NCBI GenBank assembly: GCA_016867715.1
Contig: VGIW01000013.1
Location: forward strand, 1 to 53,743
Direction of reading: 5' to 3'
From: Candidatus Eisenbacteria bacterium
GTDB taxonomy: Bacteria > Orphanbacterota > Orphanbacteria > Orphanbacterales > Orphanbacteraceae
Length of the DNA: 53,743 nucleotides
Shown in pieces: positions 41,137-51,231 of the stretch; within the stretch, counting starts at the first letter, position 1, and every line of letters begins with the position of its first letter. Both the position numbers and the translations under genes were made by a program. Below the pieces are notes generated by a model. It ran no database searches. It had not been told where the DNA came from and was given only the letters and a program-made list of their open reading frames with translations.

Positions 41137-43179
41137 ATGCACGAAAGCGGAGCGAGAATCGCCGAGACGAGCCTCCTGTGGATCGTTCTCCTTCCTCTTC
41201 TCGGGGCCGCCTGGAACGGCTTCTTCGGGAAGAAGATCCAGATGCGTTTCGGCGAACGGGCGATCGCCGCCGTCGGATGCCTCACCGTCGCGGCTTCCTT
41301 CCTCCTCTCGCTGCGCGCGGTGCTCGCCCTTCCGCCGGGGGGCGCCGCGGCGGACCGGGTCTACCTGTGGTTCGGGGCCGGCGACCTTCACGTTCCGTTC
41401 TCGCTCCTTCTCGACCCGCTCTCGGCGGTGATGGCTCTCGTCGTGACCGGAGTAAGCGCTCTCATCCATCTCTACTCGATCGGCTACATGCGCGGGGATC
41501 GCGGTTTCTATCGATACTTTTCGTTCCTGAACCTCTTCGTTTTCGCGATGCTCCTCCTCGTGCTCGGCGACAACATCCTCCTTCTCTTCGTCGGATGGGA
41601 AGGGGTCGGGCTCTGCTCGTACCTCCTCATCGGCTTCTGGTTCGCCGATCGGGAGAAGGCGGCCGCGGGGATGAAGGCGTTTCTCGTGAACCGGATCGGG
41701 GATCTTGGGTTCCTCGTCGGAATCCTCGCCCTCTGGTGGAGTCTCGCGAAGCACGGCGTCTTCTCGCTCGACTTCCGCGCGATGGCGGAGGGAATCCATC
41801 TTCTCCAGGGGGACACGATCCTCGGCGTCCCGGCGCTCGCCTTCATCGGAATCGCGCTTTTCGTCGGGGCGGCGGGCAAGTCCGCGCAGATCCCGCTCTA
41901 TGTCTGGCTCCCCGACGCGATGGCCGGTCCGACCCCGGTCTCCGCTCTCATCCACGCGGCGACGATGGTGACCGCGGGCGTCTACATGATCGCGCGGATG
42001 AGCTTCCTCTACTCGCTCGCGCCGCAAGCCCTCGCCGTCGTGGCGGTGATCGGCGCGGCGACCGCGCTCTTCGCGGCGACGATCGGCTTCGCGCAAACCG
42101 ACATCAAGAAGGTTCTCGCCTATTCCACCGTGAGCCAGCTCGGAACCATGATGCTCGGCGTCGGCGTCGGCGCGTACGCGGCCGGCGTCTTTCATCTCAT
42201 GACGCACGCGTTCTTCAAGGCGTGTCTCTTCCTATCGGCCGGGAGCGTGATCCACGCGCTCGGTGGCGAGCAGGATCTCCGCAAGATGGGCGGCCTCCGG
42301 AAGAAGATGCCGGTCACCTTTCTCGCGATGCTCCTCTCGACCCTCGCGATCGCGGGGATCCCCGGCTTCTCCGGCTTCTTCTCGAAGGACGAGATCCTGT
42401 GGAACGCGTATGCCGGACCGCACGGACACTGGGCGCTCTGGCTGGCGGGCGTGCTCGGAGCGGGGATGACCGCCTTCTACATGTTCCGTCTCCTCTTCCT
42501 CGCCTTCTTCGGAGAGTGCCGGGCGGACGAGGTGGCGAAGCGGCACCTCCACGAATCGCCGCGCGTCATGACCGTTCCGCTCGCCCTTCTCGCGGTTCTC
42601 TCCGTCGCCGGAGGATGGGTGGGGATTCCGAAGGTTCTCGGGGGCGGCAATCATTTCCATCATTACCTCGAGCCGGCAATCACGGCGCACGAAGCGCACG
42701 GGTCGCACGCGCTCGAGTTCTTGCTCATGGCCGTCTCGGTTCTCCTCGCGCTCTCCGGGATCGCCCTCGCCTATCATTTCTACATCAAGAAACCGGATCT
42801 TCCCGTCCGGCTCGCGGCCCGCGCGCGCGGTCTTCACCGGCTCGTGGAGAACAAGTACTACGTGGACGAGATCTACGGGGCGACTGCGGTCCGCGGCGTC
42901 TTGGTTCTTTCGCGCGTGCTCCGCGTTTTCGACGATTTCGTGATCGACGGCCTCGTGAACCTCTCCGGATGGATCGGGCGAATTGTCGCGCTCGTCTCGG
43001 GTTGGTTCGACCTCGTCTTCGTGGACGGCCTCGTCAACGCGCTCGCGAACGGGACCATCGATCTCGGGAGACGCGCCCGGCGGATGCAGACCGGCGCGGT
43101 ACAAACGTACGTTCTCGCCGTGTTCGGCGGGATCCTCGCGCTGATCGCCCTCTACCTGGGCCTCGGCGGAGGAGCATGA
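41137..43179 (+). CDS. nuoL: Complex I antiporter-like subunit NuoL
   Basis: This 680-residue protein has the antiporter core and the long C-terminal lateral helix region of ND5. Motifs include FVGWEGVGLCSYLLIGFWF, GKSAQIPLYVWLPDAMAGPT with the proton-channel Lys and HAATMVTAGVYMIARM, then TDIKKVLAYSTVSQLG. The C-terminal part (VENKYYVDEIYGATAVRG) is typical. It pumps protons at the distal end of the membrane arm. Confidence 0.94.
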   Translation: MHESGARIAETSLLWIVLLPLLGAAWNGFFGKKIQMRFGERAIAAVGCLTVAASFLLSLRAVLALPPGGAAADRVYLWFGAGDLHVPFSLLLDPLSAVMALVVTGVSALIHLYSIGYMRGDRGFYRYFSFLNLFVFAMLLLVLGDNILLLFVGWEGVGLCSYLLIGFWFADREKAAAGMKAFLVNRIGDLGFLVGILALWWSLAKHGVFSLDFRAMAEGIHLLQGDTILGVPALAFIGIALFVGAAGKSAQIPLYVWLPDAMAGPTPVSALIHAATMVTAGVYMIARMSFLYSLAPQALAVVAVIGAATALFAATIGFAQTDIKKVLAYSTVSQLGTMMLGVGVGAYAAGVFHLMTHAFFKACLFLSAGSVIHALGGEQDLRKMGGLRKKMPVTFLAMLLSTLAIAGIPGFSGFFSKDEILWNAYAGPHGHWALWLAGVLGAGMTAFYMFRLLFLAFFGECRADEVAKRHLHESPRVMTVPLALLAVLSVAGGWVGIPKVLGGGNHFHHYLEPAITAHEAHGSHALEFLLMAVSVLLALSGIALAYHFYIKKPDLPVRLAARARGLHRLVENKYYVDEIYGATAVRGVLVLSRVLRVFDDFVIDGLVNLSGWIGRIVALVSGWFDLVFVDGLVNALANGTIDLGRRARRMQTGAVQTYVLAVFGGILALIALYLGLGGGA

Positions 43180-43231
43180 ACCCGCGGGAAGAAGCTCGTC
43201 CCGCGGCAGGAAGAAGAGGGATCGTAGAAGC

Positions 43232-44734
<1,503 letters not shown>

Positions 44735-44737
44735 AGG

Positions 44738-46273
44738 ATGAACGGAACGGTCCTCGGGAACGCCGAGAGCATCCGCTACTTCCTCCCCGAGATCGTTCTC
44801 GTCGGGACGATCCTCGCGGTGATCGCCTTCGAGCTTTTCGCGGGGCGGGGACGAGCGACGGATCCGCCCACCGCCATCGGACGGAGATCCCCGGTGTGCG
44901 ACGGGACGCTCGCGATCGGCATTCTCGGCGTCGCCGGTTCCCTCGCCGCGCTCCTCTCGCTCGGCTACGAAGGCCCTCTTCTTCTCTTCGAAGGGGCGAT
45001 CGCTTGGGATCCCTTTTCGGTCTTCTTCCGCTGGTTCTCTCTCGCGGTCGCGGCGGCGGTTCTTCTTATCGCCCATCCGTACCGGCCGCTCGTCTCTCTT
45101 CACCACGGCGAGTTCGTCTCTCTCGTCGTCGGGACCGCGTTCGGGATGATGCTTCTCGCGTCCTCGACGAACCTCCTTCTCGTCTACCTCGCGCTCGAGA
45201 TGGTCTCTCTCCCCTCGTACATCCTCGCCGGTTTCCTTCGCGGAGACCGAAGGTCGAGCGAGGCGGCGCTGAAATACGCCGTCTACGGAGCGGCCGCGTC
45301 GGGGGCGATGCTTTATGGCCTTTCCTTTCTCTACGGAATGACCGGCTCGATCGGCTTCTTCGAGATGCGCGAAGCGATCGCGGGGGGCGAGATCCCGGTC
45401 GTTCACCTTCTCGTCCCGATCGTGCTCGTTCTCGCCGGATTCGGATACAAGATCGCCGCGGTCCCGTTCCATATGTGGGCGCCGGACGTCTACGAAGGAA
45501 GCGCGACGCCGATCACCGCGTTCTTCTCTGTCGGCCCGAAAGCGGCGGGACTCGCGGTGCTCATCCGCTTTTTCCATTCGGTCTTCGCGGCGGGCGGCGA
45601 AGACTCGCTCCGAGTGATCGGCTCGGTCGACTGGACTCTCGTCCTTGGGATCCTCTCCGCGATCACGATGACCTTGGGGAACCTCGCCGCGATCCCACAG
45701 GACAACCTGAAGCGGATGCTCGCCTACTCCTCGATCGCCCACGCGGGAACGATGCTGATGGGCGCGGTCGTCCTCGGCGGCTCCGGAGTCCACGCGATCC
45801 TGTTCTATCTGGTCGTTTACGCATTCATGAACCTCGGAGCGTTTCTCGTGGTGATCGCGATCTCGATCGACAAGAGGCGCGAGACGATCGCGGACTTCCG
45901 CGGGCTCGGATGGAAGATGCCGTTCCTCGGCGTCTCGATGACCGTCTTTCTCCTCTCCCTCACCGGCATGCCGCCGACGGCCGGCTTCGTGGCCAAGTTC
46001 GCGATCCTGCGCGCGCTGATCGAGGAGGAGATCTACTGGCTCGCGGTGGTCGGCGTCCTGAACACCGTCGTCTCGCTCTACTACTACGCGCGCGTCATCA
46101 AGGCGATGTTCCTCGACCCGCCCGATCCGGCGGAGCCGGGCGTGCCCTCTCTCTCGAGAATCCACATCTTGCTCATCGTTCTCTTCCTCGTCCCGACGAT
46201 TCTCTTCGGTTTCCGATTCGGAGTTCTCGACGCGGTCGCCGCCGCTTCCCGGTCGCTGGTCGCGGGACCATGA
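44738..46273 (+). CDS. nuoN: Complex I antiporter-like subunit NuoN
   Basis: This 511-residue ND2 homologue has YLALEMVSLPSYILAGFLRG with the conserved Glu, GYKIAAVPFHMWAPDVYEGS, and QDNLKRMLAYSSIAHAGTML. The final helices end LDAVAAASRSLVAGP. It completes the 11-subunit core. The TGA overlaps the ATG of the Nudix gene (ATGA), so the housekeeping genes that follow are read from the same transcript. Confidence 0.94.
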   Translation: MNGTVLGNAESIRYFLPEIVLVGTILAVIAFELFAGRGRATDPPTAIGRRSPVCDGTLAIGILGVAGSLAALLSLGYEGPLLLFEGAIAWDPFSVFFRWFSLAVAAAVLLIAHPYRPLVSLHHGEFVSLVVGTAFGMMLLASSTNLLLVYLALEMVSLPSYILAGFLRGDRRSSEAALKYAVYGAAASGAMLYGLSFLYGMTGSIGFFEMREAIAGGEIPVVHLLVPIVLVLAGFGYKIAAVPFHMWAPDVYEGSATPITAFFSVGPKAAGLAVLIRFFHSVFAAGGEDSLRVIGSVDWTLVLGILSAITMTLGNLAAIPQDNLKRMLAYSSIAHAGTMLMGAVVLGGSGVHAILFYLVVYAFMNLGAFLVVIAISIDKRRETIADFRGLGWKMPFLGVSMTVFLLSLTGMPPTAGFVAKFAILRALIEEEIYWLAVVGVLNTVVSLYYYARVIKAMFLDPPDPAEPGVPSLSRIHILLIVLFLVPTILFGFRFGVLDAVAAASRSLVAGP

Positions 46274-46692
46274 AGCCCGAGAAGCCGTTCGTCCGCGTGG
46301 TCGCCGGGGTCGCCTTTCGAGACGGCCGCTTTCTCGCCGCGCTTCGCCCGGAAGGAAAGCCGTGCGCGGGACGATGGGAGTTCCCCGGCGGGAAGGTCGA
46401 GGCGGGAGAAACCGACGAAGAGGCCCTCCGCCGGGAGCTTCGCGAGGAGCTCGGCGTGGAGGCGCGAATCGGCGAGGAGATCGATGTCCGAACACACGAA
46501 TACCCGGAAAAGACGGTGGAGCTTCACTTCTATCGGATCGTAGAATGGCGGGAGGAGCCGCTCGCGATCGGTGTCGGCGCGCTCCGCTGGTTCGCCCCGG
46601 AGGAGGCCGGCGATGCGCCGTTCCTCGAGGGAGACAAGGAGTTCTTGGCGAAGATGAAGAACCCGTCCTTCGTGAGGGAGCGGTTTTCATGA
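46270..46692 (+). CDS. Nudix hydrolase, MutT-like (8-oxo-dGTP type)
   Basis: This 140-residue protein has a perfect Nudix box (G41-x5-E47-x7-R55-E56-x2-E59-E60-x-G62-V63). The N-terminal VAGVAFRDGRFLAALRPEGK and CAGRWEFPGGKVE match MutT-type enzymes that clean the nucleotide pool. The substrate cannot be fixed from sequence. It is coupled to nuoN upstream and to the phosphatase gene downstream by ATGA overlaps. Confidence 0.9.
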   Translation: MKPEKPFVRVVAGVAFRDGRFLAALRPEGKPCAGRWEFPGGKVEAGETDEEALRRELREELGVEARIGEEIDVRTHEYPEKTVELHFYRIVEWREEPLAIGVGALRWFAPEEAGDAPFLEGDKEFLAKMKNPSFVRERFS

Positions 46693-47354
46693 GCCCGGTC
46701 TCTCCGCCCCGGCTTCCGATTTCCTTCGTCCTCTTCGACTTAGACGGAACGCTCGTCGACACGCTCGAGGATATCGCCGCTTCCGTGAACCACGCGCTTC
46801 GCACGCTCGGCCTTCCCGAGCGGTCCCTCGAGGAGGTGCGGACGTTCGTCGGCCGCGGCGTTCAGCATCTTGTTCTTCGCGCGATCGGAAGCGAGAACGC
46901 CGAGAAGGCGGATCGGTTGCTCGACCTCTTCCGCGCCCACTACGACGCGCACTGCCTCGACCGATCGCGCCTCATGCCGGGCGCGCGGGAGTGTCTCGAA
47001 TACTTCGCGGGGAGAGACCTCGGCGTGGTCTCGAACAAGCCGGAGCGCTTCGTGCGGCGGCTGCTCGAGGGGCTCGGAATCGATTCATACTTCAAGGTTA
47101 TGTTCGGCGGGGACTCGACGGCCGAACGAAAGCCGTCGCCTCTCATGGTGCGCGCCGCGCTCGGGACGCTCGGGCGCTCGCCGAATGAGGGGATTCTCGC
47201 CGGCGATCTCCCGGTCGATGTCGAGACCGGCCGCGCGGCCGGCGTCTACACGGTCGCTCTTCTCGGCGGCTTCGGCACGCGCGAGGAGCTCGAGGCCTCC
47301 TCTCCCGACCTCCTGCTCGACGATCTCCACATGCTCGTCCGGCGGTTCGGGTAG
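46689..47354 (+). CDS. gph: HAD-family phosphoglycolate phosphatase
   Basis: This 221-residue HAD hydrolase has motif I FDLDGTLVDT, a helical cap, motif II VVSNKPE, motif III Lys (ERKPSPLMV) and motif IV AGDLPVDVETGRAAG. These match Gph, which removes 2-phosphoglycolate produced during DNA repair, although other small phosphates are possible. It pairs logically with a Nudix repair enzyme upstream. Its ATG overlaps the Nudix stop. It is the last gene of the nuo transcript. Confidence 0.87.
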   Translation: MSPVSPPRLPISFVLFDLDGTLVDTLEDIAASVNHALRTLGLPERSLEEVRTFVGRGVQHLVLRAIGSENAEKADRLLDLFRAHYDAHCLDRSRLMPGARECLEYFAGRDLGVVSNKPERFVRRLLEGLGIDSYFKVMFGGDSTAERKPSPLMVRAALGTLGRSPNEGILAGDLPVDVETGRAAGVYTVALLGGFGTREELEASSPDLLLDDLHMLVRRFG

Positions 47355-47482
47355 AAGATCGCCGAAGGGAAAACGCGTCGAGCCGGCTGTTCACGGCCCC
47401 GCGAGGGATGATATCCTCCCGGCGTCGAGAGTCGGGTGAAGCGGAAACGAATCCCGTCGGAGAAGGTTCGAGAAGAACGCGC

Positions 47483-49285
47483 ATGGAGCACTTCCTTGTC
47501 CTTGGGCTGATCGGCTCGGCGCTCGTCCTCTTCGCGCTCGAGGTCGTGCGGCCCGACCTCGTGGGGCTCGGCGTGCTTCTGGTGCTCCTCTTGTCCCGCA
47601 CGGTAACCATCGAGGAGGGATTCTCCGGATTCAGCAACCCGGCCGTGATCACGGTTCTGGCGATGTTCATCCTGAGCTCGGGGCTGATCCGCACGGGCGT
47701 CGCCGATCACCTCGCCGGAGTCATCACGAAAGCGGGCGGCGGACACCCGGTATTCCTGACCGCCGCCGTGATGGCGATCGTGGGCGTGATGTCCGCGTTC
47801 ATGAACAACATCGGCGCGGTCGCCATCCTTCTCCCTTCCATGTACGTCGTCGCCCGAAAGCTGGAGTATCCGGTCACCAAGCTGCTCATCCCGCTCTCCT
47901 TCGGGTCGCTCCTCGGCGGGCTGACGACGCTGATCGGAACGCCGCCCAACCTGCTCTGTTCGACGGCGATGGAAGAAGCGGGCTTTCGCGGATTTCGGAT
48001 GTTCGACTTCGTGCCGACGGGGCTCGCGGTGATGGCGACCGGCATTCTCTACATGGCGCTCGTCGGACGGTTCCTCATCCCCGTGCGAAAAGAGACCGAG
48101 AGCCTGACGCAGCGCTTCCATTTGCAGGACTACCTCACCGAAGTAGTGGTTCCCGAGGGAAGCTCGCTCATTGGAAAGTCCCTCGCGGAAGCAGGCCTAC
48201 CCAAGACGCTCGGGCTCTCGGTCCTTCGCGTTCGTCGCAAGGACGCTCCCGATCATGCGTTCGTTCCATCGCCGACCACGGTGTTGCAGATGGGTGACTG
48301 CCTCATCGTAGAAGGGAACATCGAGGAACTTCTTCAGAGCAAGAGCAGCGGCCCGCTTCGAATTGTCGCGGAGACGAAGTTCGAGGACTCGGCGCTCATC
48401 GGCGCCGATATCGAGCTTGCCGAGGTGGTCATCGCCCCGAACGCGACCCTGCGCGGTCAATCGATCAACCAAGGCCAACTGCGCTCCCGCTACAACGTAT
48501 TGGTTCTCGCGCTCCGCCGGCGCGGGCGCGATCTCGTGGAGCGCTTCACCTACATGCCGCTCCGAGTGGGCGATGTGCTCCTCGTGCAGGGATCGCCCGA
48601 GGCGATCGGCGAGGTGGCGAGGAGCGCAGATTTCCTGGTCGCGAACCGCCTCGAGCACGAGGCGCGCGAGTCGAAGAAGGCGCCGTTGGCCCTCGCGATC
48701 ATGGCCCTCTCGGTGGCGACGGCGGCGACGGGATTGCTTCACATCTCGGTGGCGGGAATGCTCGGGGTGCTGCTCATGGCGCTCACGAAGTGCGTGCGCG
48801 TTCAAACCATGTATCGTGCGGTCGAGTGGAGGGTGATCTTCCTCATCGCCTGCATGATGCCGCTCGGCATCGCCATGAACGACGAGCACTCGGGGACCGC
48901 GCGCTGGCTCGCGGAGCATGTGGTGAGTCGGACGGGGCCGCACGGGCCGCTGGTCGTGATGGCGAGCCTGTTCCTCTTCACGACGACGATCACGGAAGTC
49001 ATGTCGAACGCCGCTGCCGCGGTGTTGACCGCGCCGATCGGCGTGGCGATCGCGGTGGCGATGGGGCTGGAGCCTCATCCCTTCCTGATGGCGATCGCGA
49101 TCGGGGCCTCCACCACATTCCTGACGCCGGTCGGCCACCAGGCGAACGTGCTGGTCTACGGCGTGGGGAACTATCGGTTCGCCGACTTCCCGCGCGTAGG
49201 CGCTCTTCTCAACTTGCTGATCTTCGTCGTCACGATGATCGTGGTGCCGATCGTGTTGCCGTTCGTGGAGCTTCCGGTCAGGTGA
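47483..49285 (+). CDS. SLC13/DASS-type ion transporter with two RCK_C domains
   Basis: This protein of about 600 residues has membrane helices in its first 195 residues and from about residue 400 onward. Between them are two cytoplasmic TrkA-C-like domains (LTEVVVPEGSSLIGKSLAEA and LAEVVIAPNATLRGQSINQG). The transport core has SNPAVITVLAMFILSSGLIR, SAFMNNIGAVAILLPS, GTPPNLLCSTAM and the repeat TTTITEVMSNAAAAVLTAP, typical of the CitT/SLC13 family of sodium-coupled dicarboxylate or sulphate carriers. RCK_C domains sense nucleotides in related permeases. The start ATG at 47483 follows GAGAAG; the frame extends 25 codons upstream. The substrate is unknown. Confidence 0.85.
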   Translation: MEHFLVLGLIGSALVLFALEVVRPDLVGLGVLLVLLLSRTVTIEEGFSGFSNPAVITVLAMFILSSGLIRTGVADHLAGVITKAGGGHPVFLTAAVMAIVGVMSAFMNNIGAVAILLPSMYVVARKLEYPVTKLLIPLSFGSLLGGLTTLIGTPPNLLCSTAMEEAGFRGFRMFDFVPTGLAVMATGILYMALVGRFLIPVRKETESLTQRFHLQDYLTEVVVPEGSSLIGKSLAEAGLPKTLGLSVLRVRRKDAPDHAFVPSPTTVLQMGDCLIVEGNIEELLQSKSSGPLRIVAETKFEDSALIGADIELAEVVIAPNATLRGQSINQGQLRSRYNVLVLALRRRGRDLVERFTYMPLRVGDVLLVQGSPEAIGEVARSADFLVANRLEHEARESKKAPLALAIMALSVATAATGLLHISVAGMLGVLLMALTKCVRVQTMYRAVEWRVIFLIACMMPLGIAMNDEHSGTARWLAEHVVSRTGPHGPLVVMASLFLFTTTITEVMSNAAAAVLTAPIGVAIAVAMGLEPHPFLMAIAIGASTTFLTPVGHQANVLVYGVGNYRFADFPRVGALLNLLIFVVTMIVVPIVLPFVELPVR

Positions 49286-49301
49286 GAGGAGAGACGCGCG
49301 C

Positions 49302-50414
49302 ATGATCCCTGATTCGCCTTCGGCCCCTCTCACCGACGCGAGCGCCCCCTGGGGTCTCCTGTGGGCCTACGTGTTGTTCTCCTTGCTCTTCTCGTTTCTC
49401 TGCTCCATCGCGGAGGCGGTTCTACTCTCCATTACCCCCTCTTACATCGAAGACCTGGCCGTTCGGCGGCCGAGGCTCGCCGGTCTCGTGAAGCGCCTCA
49501 AGCAGGAAGACGTAGATCGATCGCTTGCCGCCATCTTGACCCTGAACACGGTCGCGCACACCGTCGGCGCCGTCGGAGCAGGCGCCCAGGCGACCATCCT
49601 GTTCGGGAGCGCATGGGTCGGCCTCTTCTCCGCGGTCCTGACTCTTGCAATCCTCTTTCTTACCGAGATCATCCCGAAGACGATCGGCGCCGTCTACTGG
49701 TCGAGTCTCGTTCGGCCGACCGCGTTCTTCGTGCACGGTCTTACCCTCGCTCTCTATCCCATCGTGCGGATCACGGAGTTGATAACGAAATCCATCTCGC
49801 GAGGAAAGCAGCTTCACGTCTTCAGTCGGGAGGAGTTCATCGCGATGGCCCGTGTCGGCGAAGCGACCGGGCACCTTCACGCCAAGGAGTCGAGGATCAT
49901 CCGGAATCTGTTTCGCCTCGGATCTCTCCGCACGGCGGATATCATGACCCCTCGGACCGTGATTTCCGCGATTCCTGAGACGGCCAAGGTTTCGGAGGCG
50001 TTGGAGCTTGTCGCCGGCTCCCCCTTCTCGCGCCTGCTGCTCTATCGGAACAACCTGGACGAGGTCACGGGCTTTGCTCTCAAGCAGGACATCCTGATGC
50101 AGAAGGCCGCTGGGCGCGACGAGGAGCGCCTTTCGTCGTTGAAGCGAAACATCCTCGCCGTCCCCGGATCCATGTCGCTGTCGACCTTATTGGACAACTT
50201 CCTCGAACACCGTCAACACATCGCGATCGTGATCGACGAACACGGCGGTACCCGAGGACTGGTCACGTTCGAGGACCTGGTGGAGACCTTGATGGGCTTG
50301 GAGATCACGGACGAGACCGACTCGGTGGTCGACATGAGAGCATTGGCGCGCAAGCAGTGGTTGGAACGCGCCAAGGCGCTCGGAATCGACGAGGAGATCA
50401 TCGAAGAACCCTAG
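49302..50414 (+). CDS. DUF21/CBS-domain membrane protein (CNNM/CorC-like)
   Basis: This 370-residue protein has a DUF21 transmembrane domain (about residues 18-180, with the family segments CSIAEAVLLSITPSYI, LAAILTLNTVAHTVGAVGAG and TEIIPKTIGA). A CBS pair follows (TADIMTPRTVISAI and FLEHRQHIAIVIDEHGGTRG). The C-terminal CorC_HlyC domain is missing, as in short family members. CNNM-type proteins mediate or regulate magnesium and cobalt transport. It starts 16 bases after the transporter gene and is probably co-transcribed with it. GAGAGGAGAG precedes the ATG. Confidence 0.87.
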   Translation: MIPDSPSAPLTDASAPWGLLWAYVLFSLLFSFLCSIAEAVLLSITPSYIEDLAVRRPRLAGLVKRLKQEDVDRSLAAILTLNTVAHTVGAVGAGAQATILFGSAWVGLFSAVLTLAILFLTEIIPKTIGAVYWSSLVRPTAFFVHGLTLALYPIVRITELITKSISRGKQLHVFSREEFIAMARVGEATGHLHAKESRIIRNLFRLGSLRTADIMTPRTVISAIPETAKVSEALELVAGSPFSRLLLYRNNLDEVTGFALKQDILMQKAAGRDEERLSSLKRNILAVPGSMSLSTLLDNFLEHRQHIAIVIDEHGGTRGLVTFEDLVETLMGLEITDETDSVVDMRALARKQWLERAKALGIDEEIIEEP

Positions 50415-50519
50415 TCGAGAGAGCGGACCGCGGATGCTCGGAGAGAGACGGCCTGCCAAGTTGCCGAATCCGCTACGATTGATCGCGTATGGAAAGGAAC
50501 GGTCCGGGCGTTTCCGCCC

Positions 50520-50943
50520 GCACCGGTGAGCGAGCTCGACGCCGTAACCGTCGCCGGCACGGCCGTTGGAGCGACGAAATCAGGATTGCTCATCGGCCAG
50601 GACCCCGCTCCGCACTCACCGGAGAACCGCGATGCAGGCAAGCCTTGCGCGAGATCGTGCGCGTCGCTTGCCGGCGCTTTGCGATCGACCTTCTCCACCG
50701 AAACGGCCTTCTCCGTCTCTGGAAAGGCCGAGGCGCGGGCCGCGGAGGGTATCGCGGGGCGCGTTGGCACTCGATCGACGACGCACGCGCTCTCTTCCGC
50801 GATCTCCCCGTTCGTCATCTTCGAGTGCAAACCGCGATCCACATCCCGACCGGAGGGTTTTCGAACGAGCCATCGAGCGCATTCTCCCCGCCGCTCTCCC
50901 GACCGGTTCGTTCCTTCTCGTTTCCGGAGACGCCGCAGAGTAG
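50520..50943 (+). pseudogene. Decayed SAM-dependent methyltransferase, C-terminal part
   Basis: From 50642 one frame reads ALREIVRVACRRFAIDLLHR, then RWHSIDDARALFRDLPVRHL and VQTAIHIPTGG, a class I methyltransferase C-terminal pattern. At about 50855-50862 it shifts to another frame that continues FERAIERILPAALPTGSFLL and stops at 50943. Upstream, a third frame offers APHSPENRDAGKP, matching the usual residues before ALREI, so a second frameshift near 50635 is likely. The SAM-binding N-terminus is not recognisable. The pieces fit one broken gene. Confidence 0.5.
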
Positions 50944-51035
50944 AACAACCATAGACATGAAGGAAACCCGAAGACTCCTCTCCTTGTCCCTTCGCCCGTC
51001 CCGTGCTATCCTTCTGGTTCTCGGAAGCTGGCGCG

Positions 51036-51152
51036 GACACGACCGAGCCGGGGCTTCCCGTCGCGAAGAGCGGCGGGGTGGCGAGGAAGCTCCCTCGCGC
51101 ATGCGGCGCGAAGGAGAGCCCCGCCGTCCGACGACGCAGCCACGGCGGGCGG
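51036..51152. repeat. Three-hairpin intergenic repeat, copy 2
   Basis: This copy matches the unit at 5766-5890 along its length. All three stems are kept: the first with a G-T pair (CCCGTCGC with GCGGCGGG), the second with one change that is a C-A mismatch on the plus strand but a G-T pair on the minus strand, and the third perfect (CCCGCCGT with ACGGCGGG). It lies 80 bases before the M24 peptidase gene. Confidence 0.65.
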
Positions 51153-51231
51153 CACAAGCGAACGAAGATCGCGACGACCCGGCCACGGATCGTCCGAGAA
51201 GCGGACTCAAGACACGAAGGCGGATACGAAG

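Larger units (their letters stand above)
50415..51231. other. Intergenic region with a decayed gene and a hairpin repeat
   Basis: These 817 bases between the DUF21 gene and the M24 peptidase gene contain no intact gene. They hold the frameshifted methyltransferase remnant (50520-50943) and copy 2 of the three-hairpin repeat (51036-51152). Several open frames of 110-250 codons cross the region on both strands, but their composition reflects high GC rather than coding. Confidence 0.5.

Noticed and set aside
50411-51157. Open frames of about 248 codons on both strands in the gap before the M24 peptidase gene
   Set aside because: They cross the hairpin repeat and the broken methyltransferase. 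Neither matches a family, and neither has a convincing ribosome binding site.
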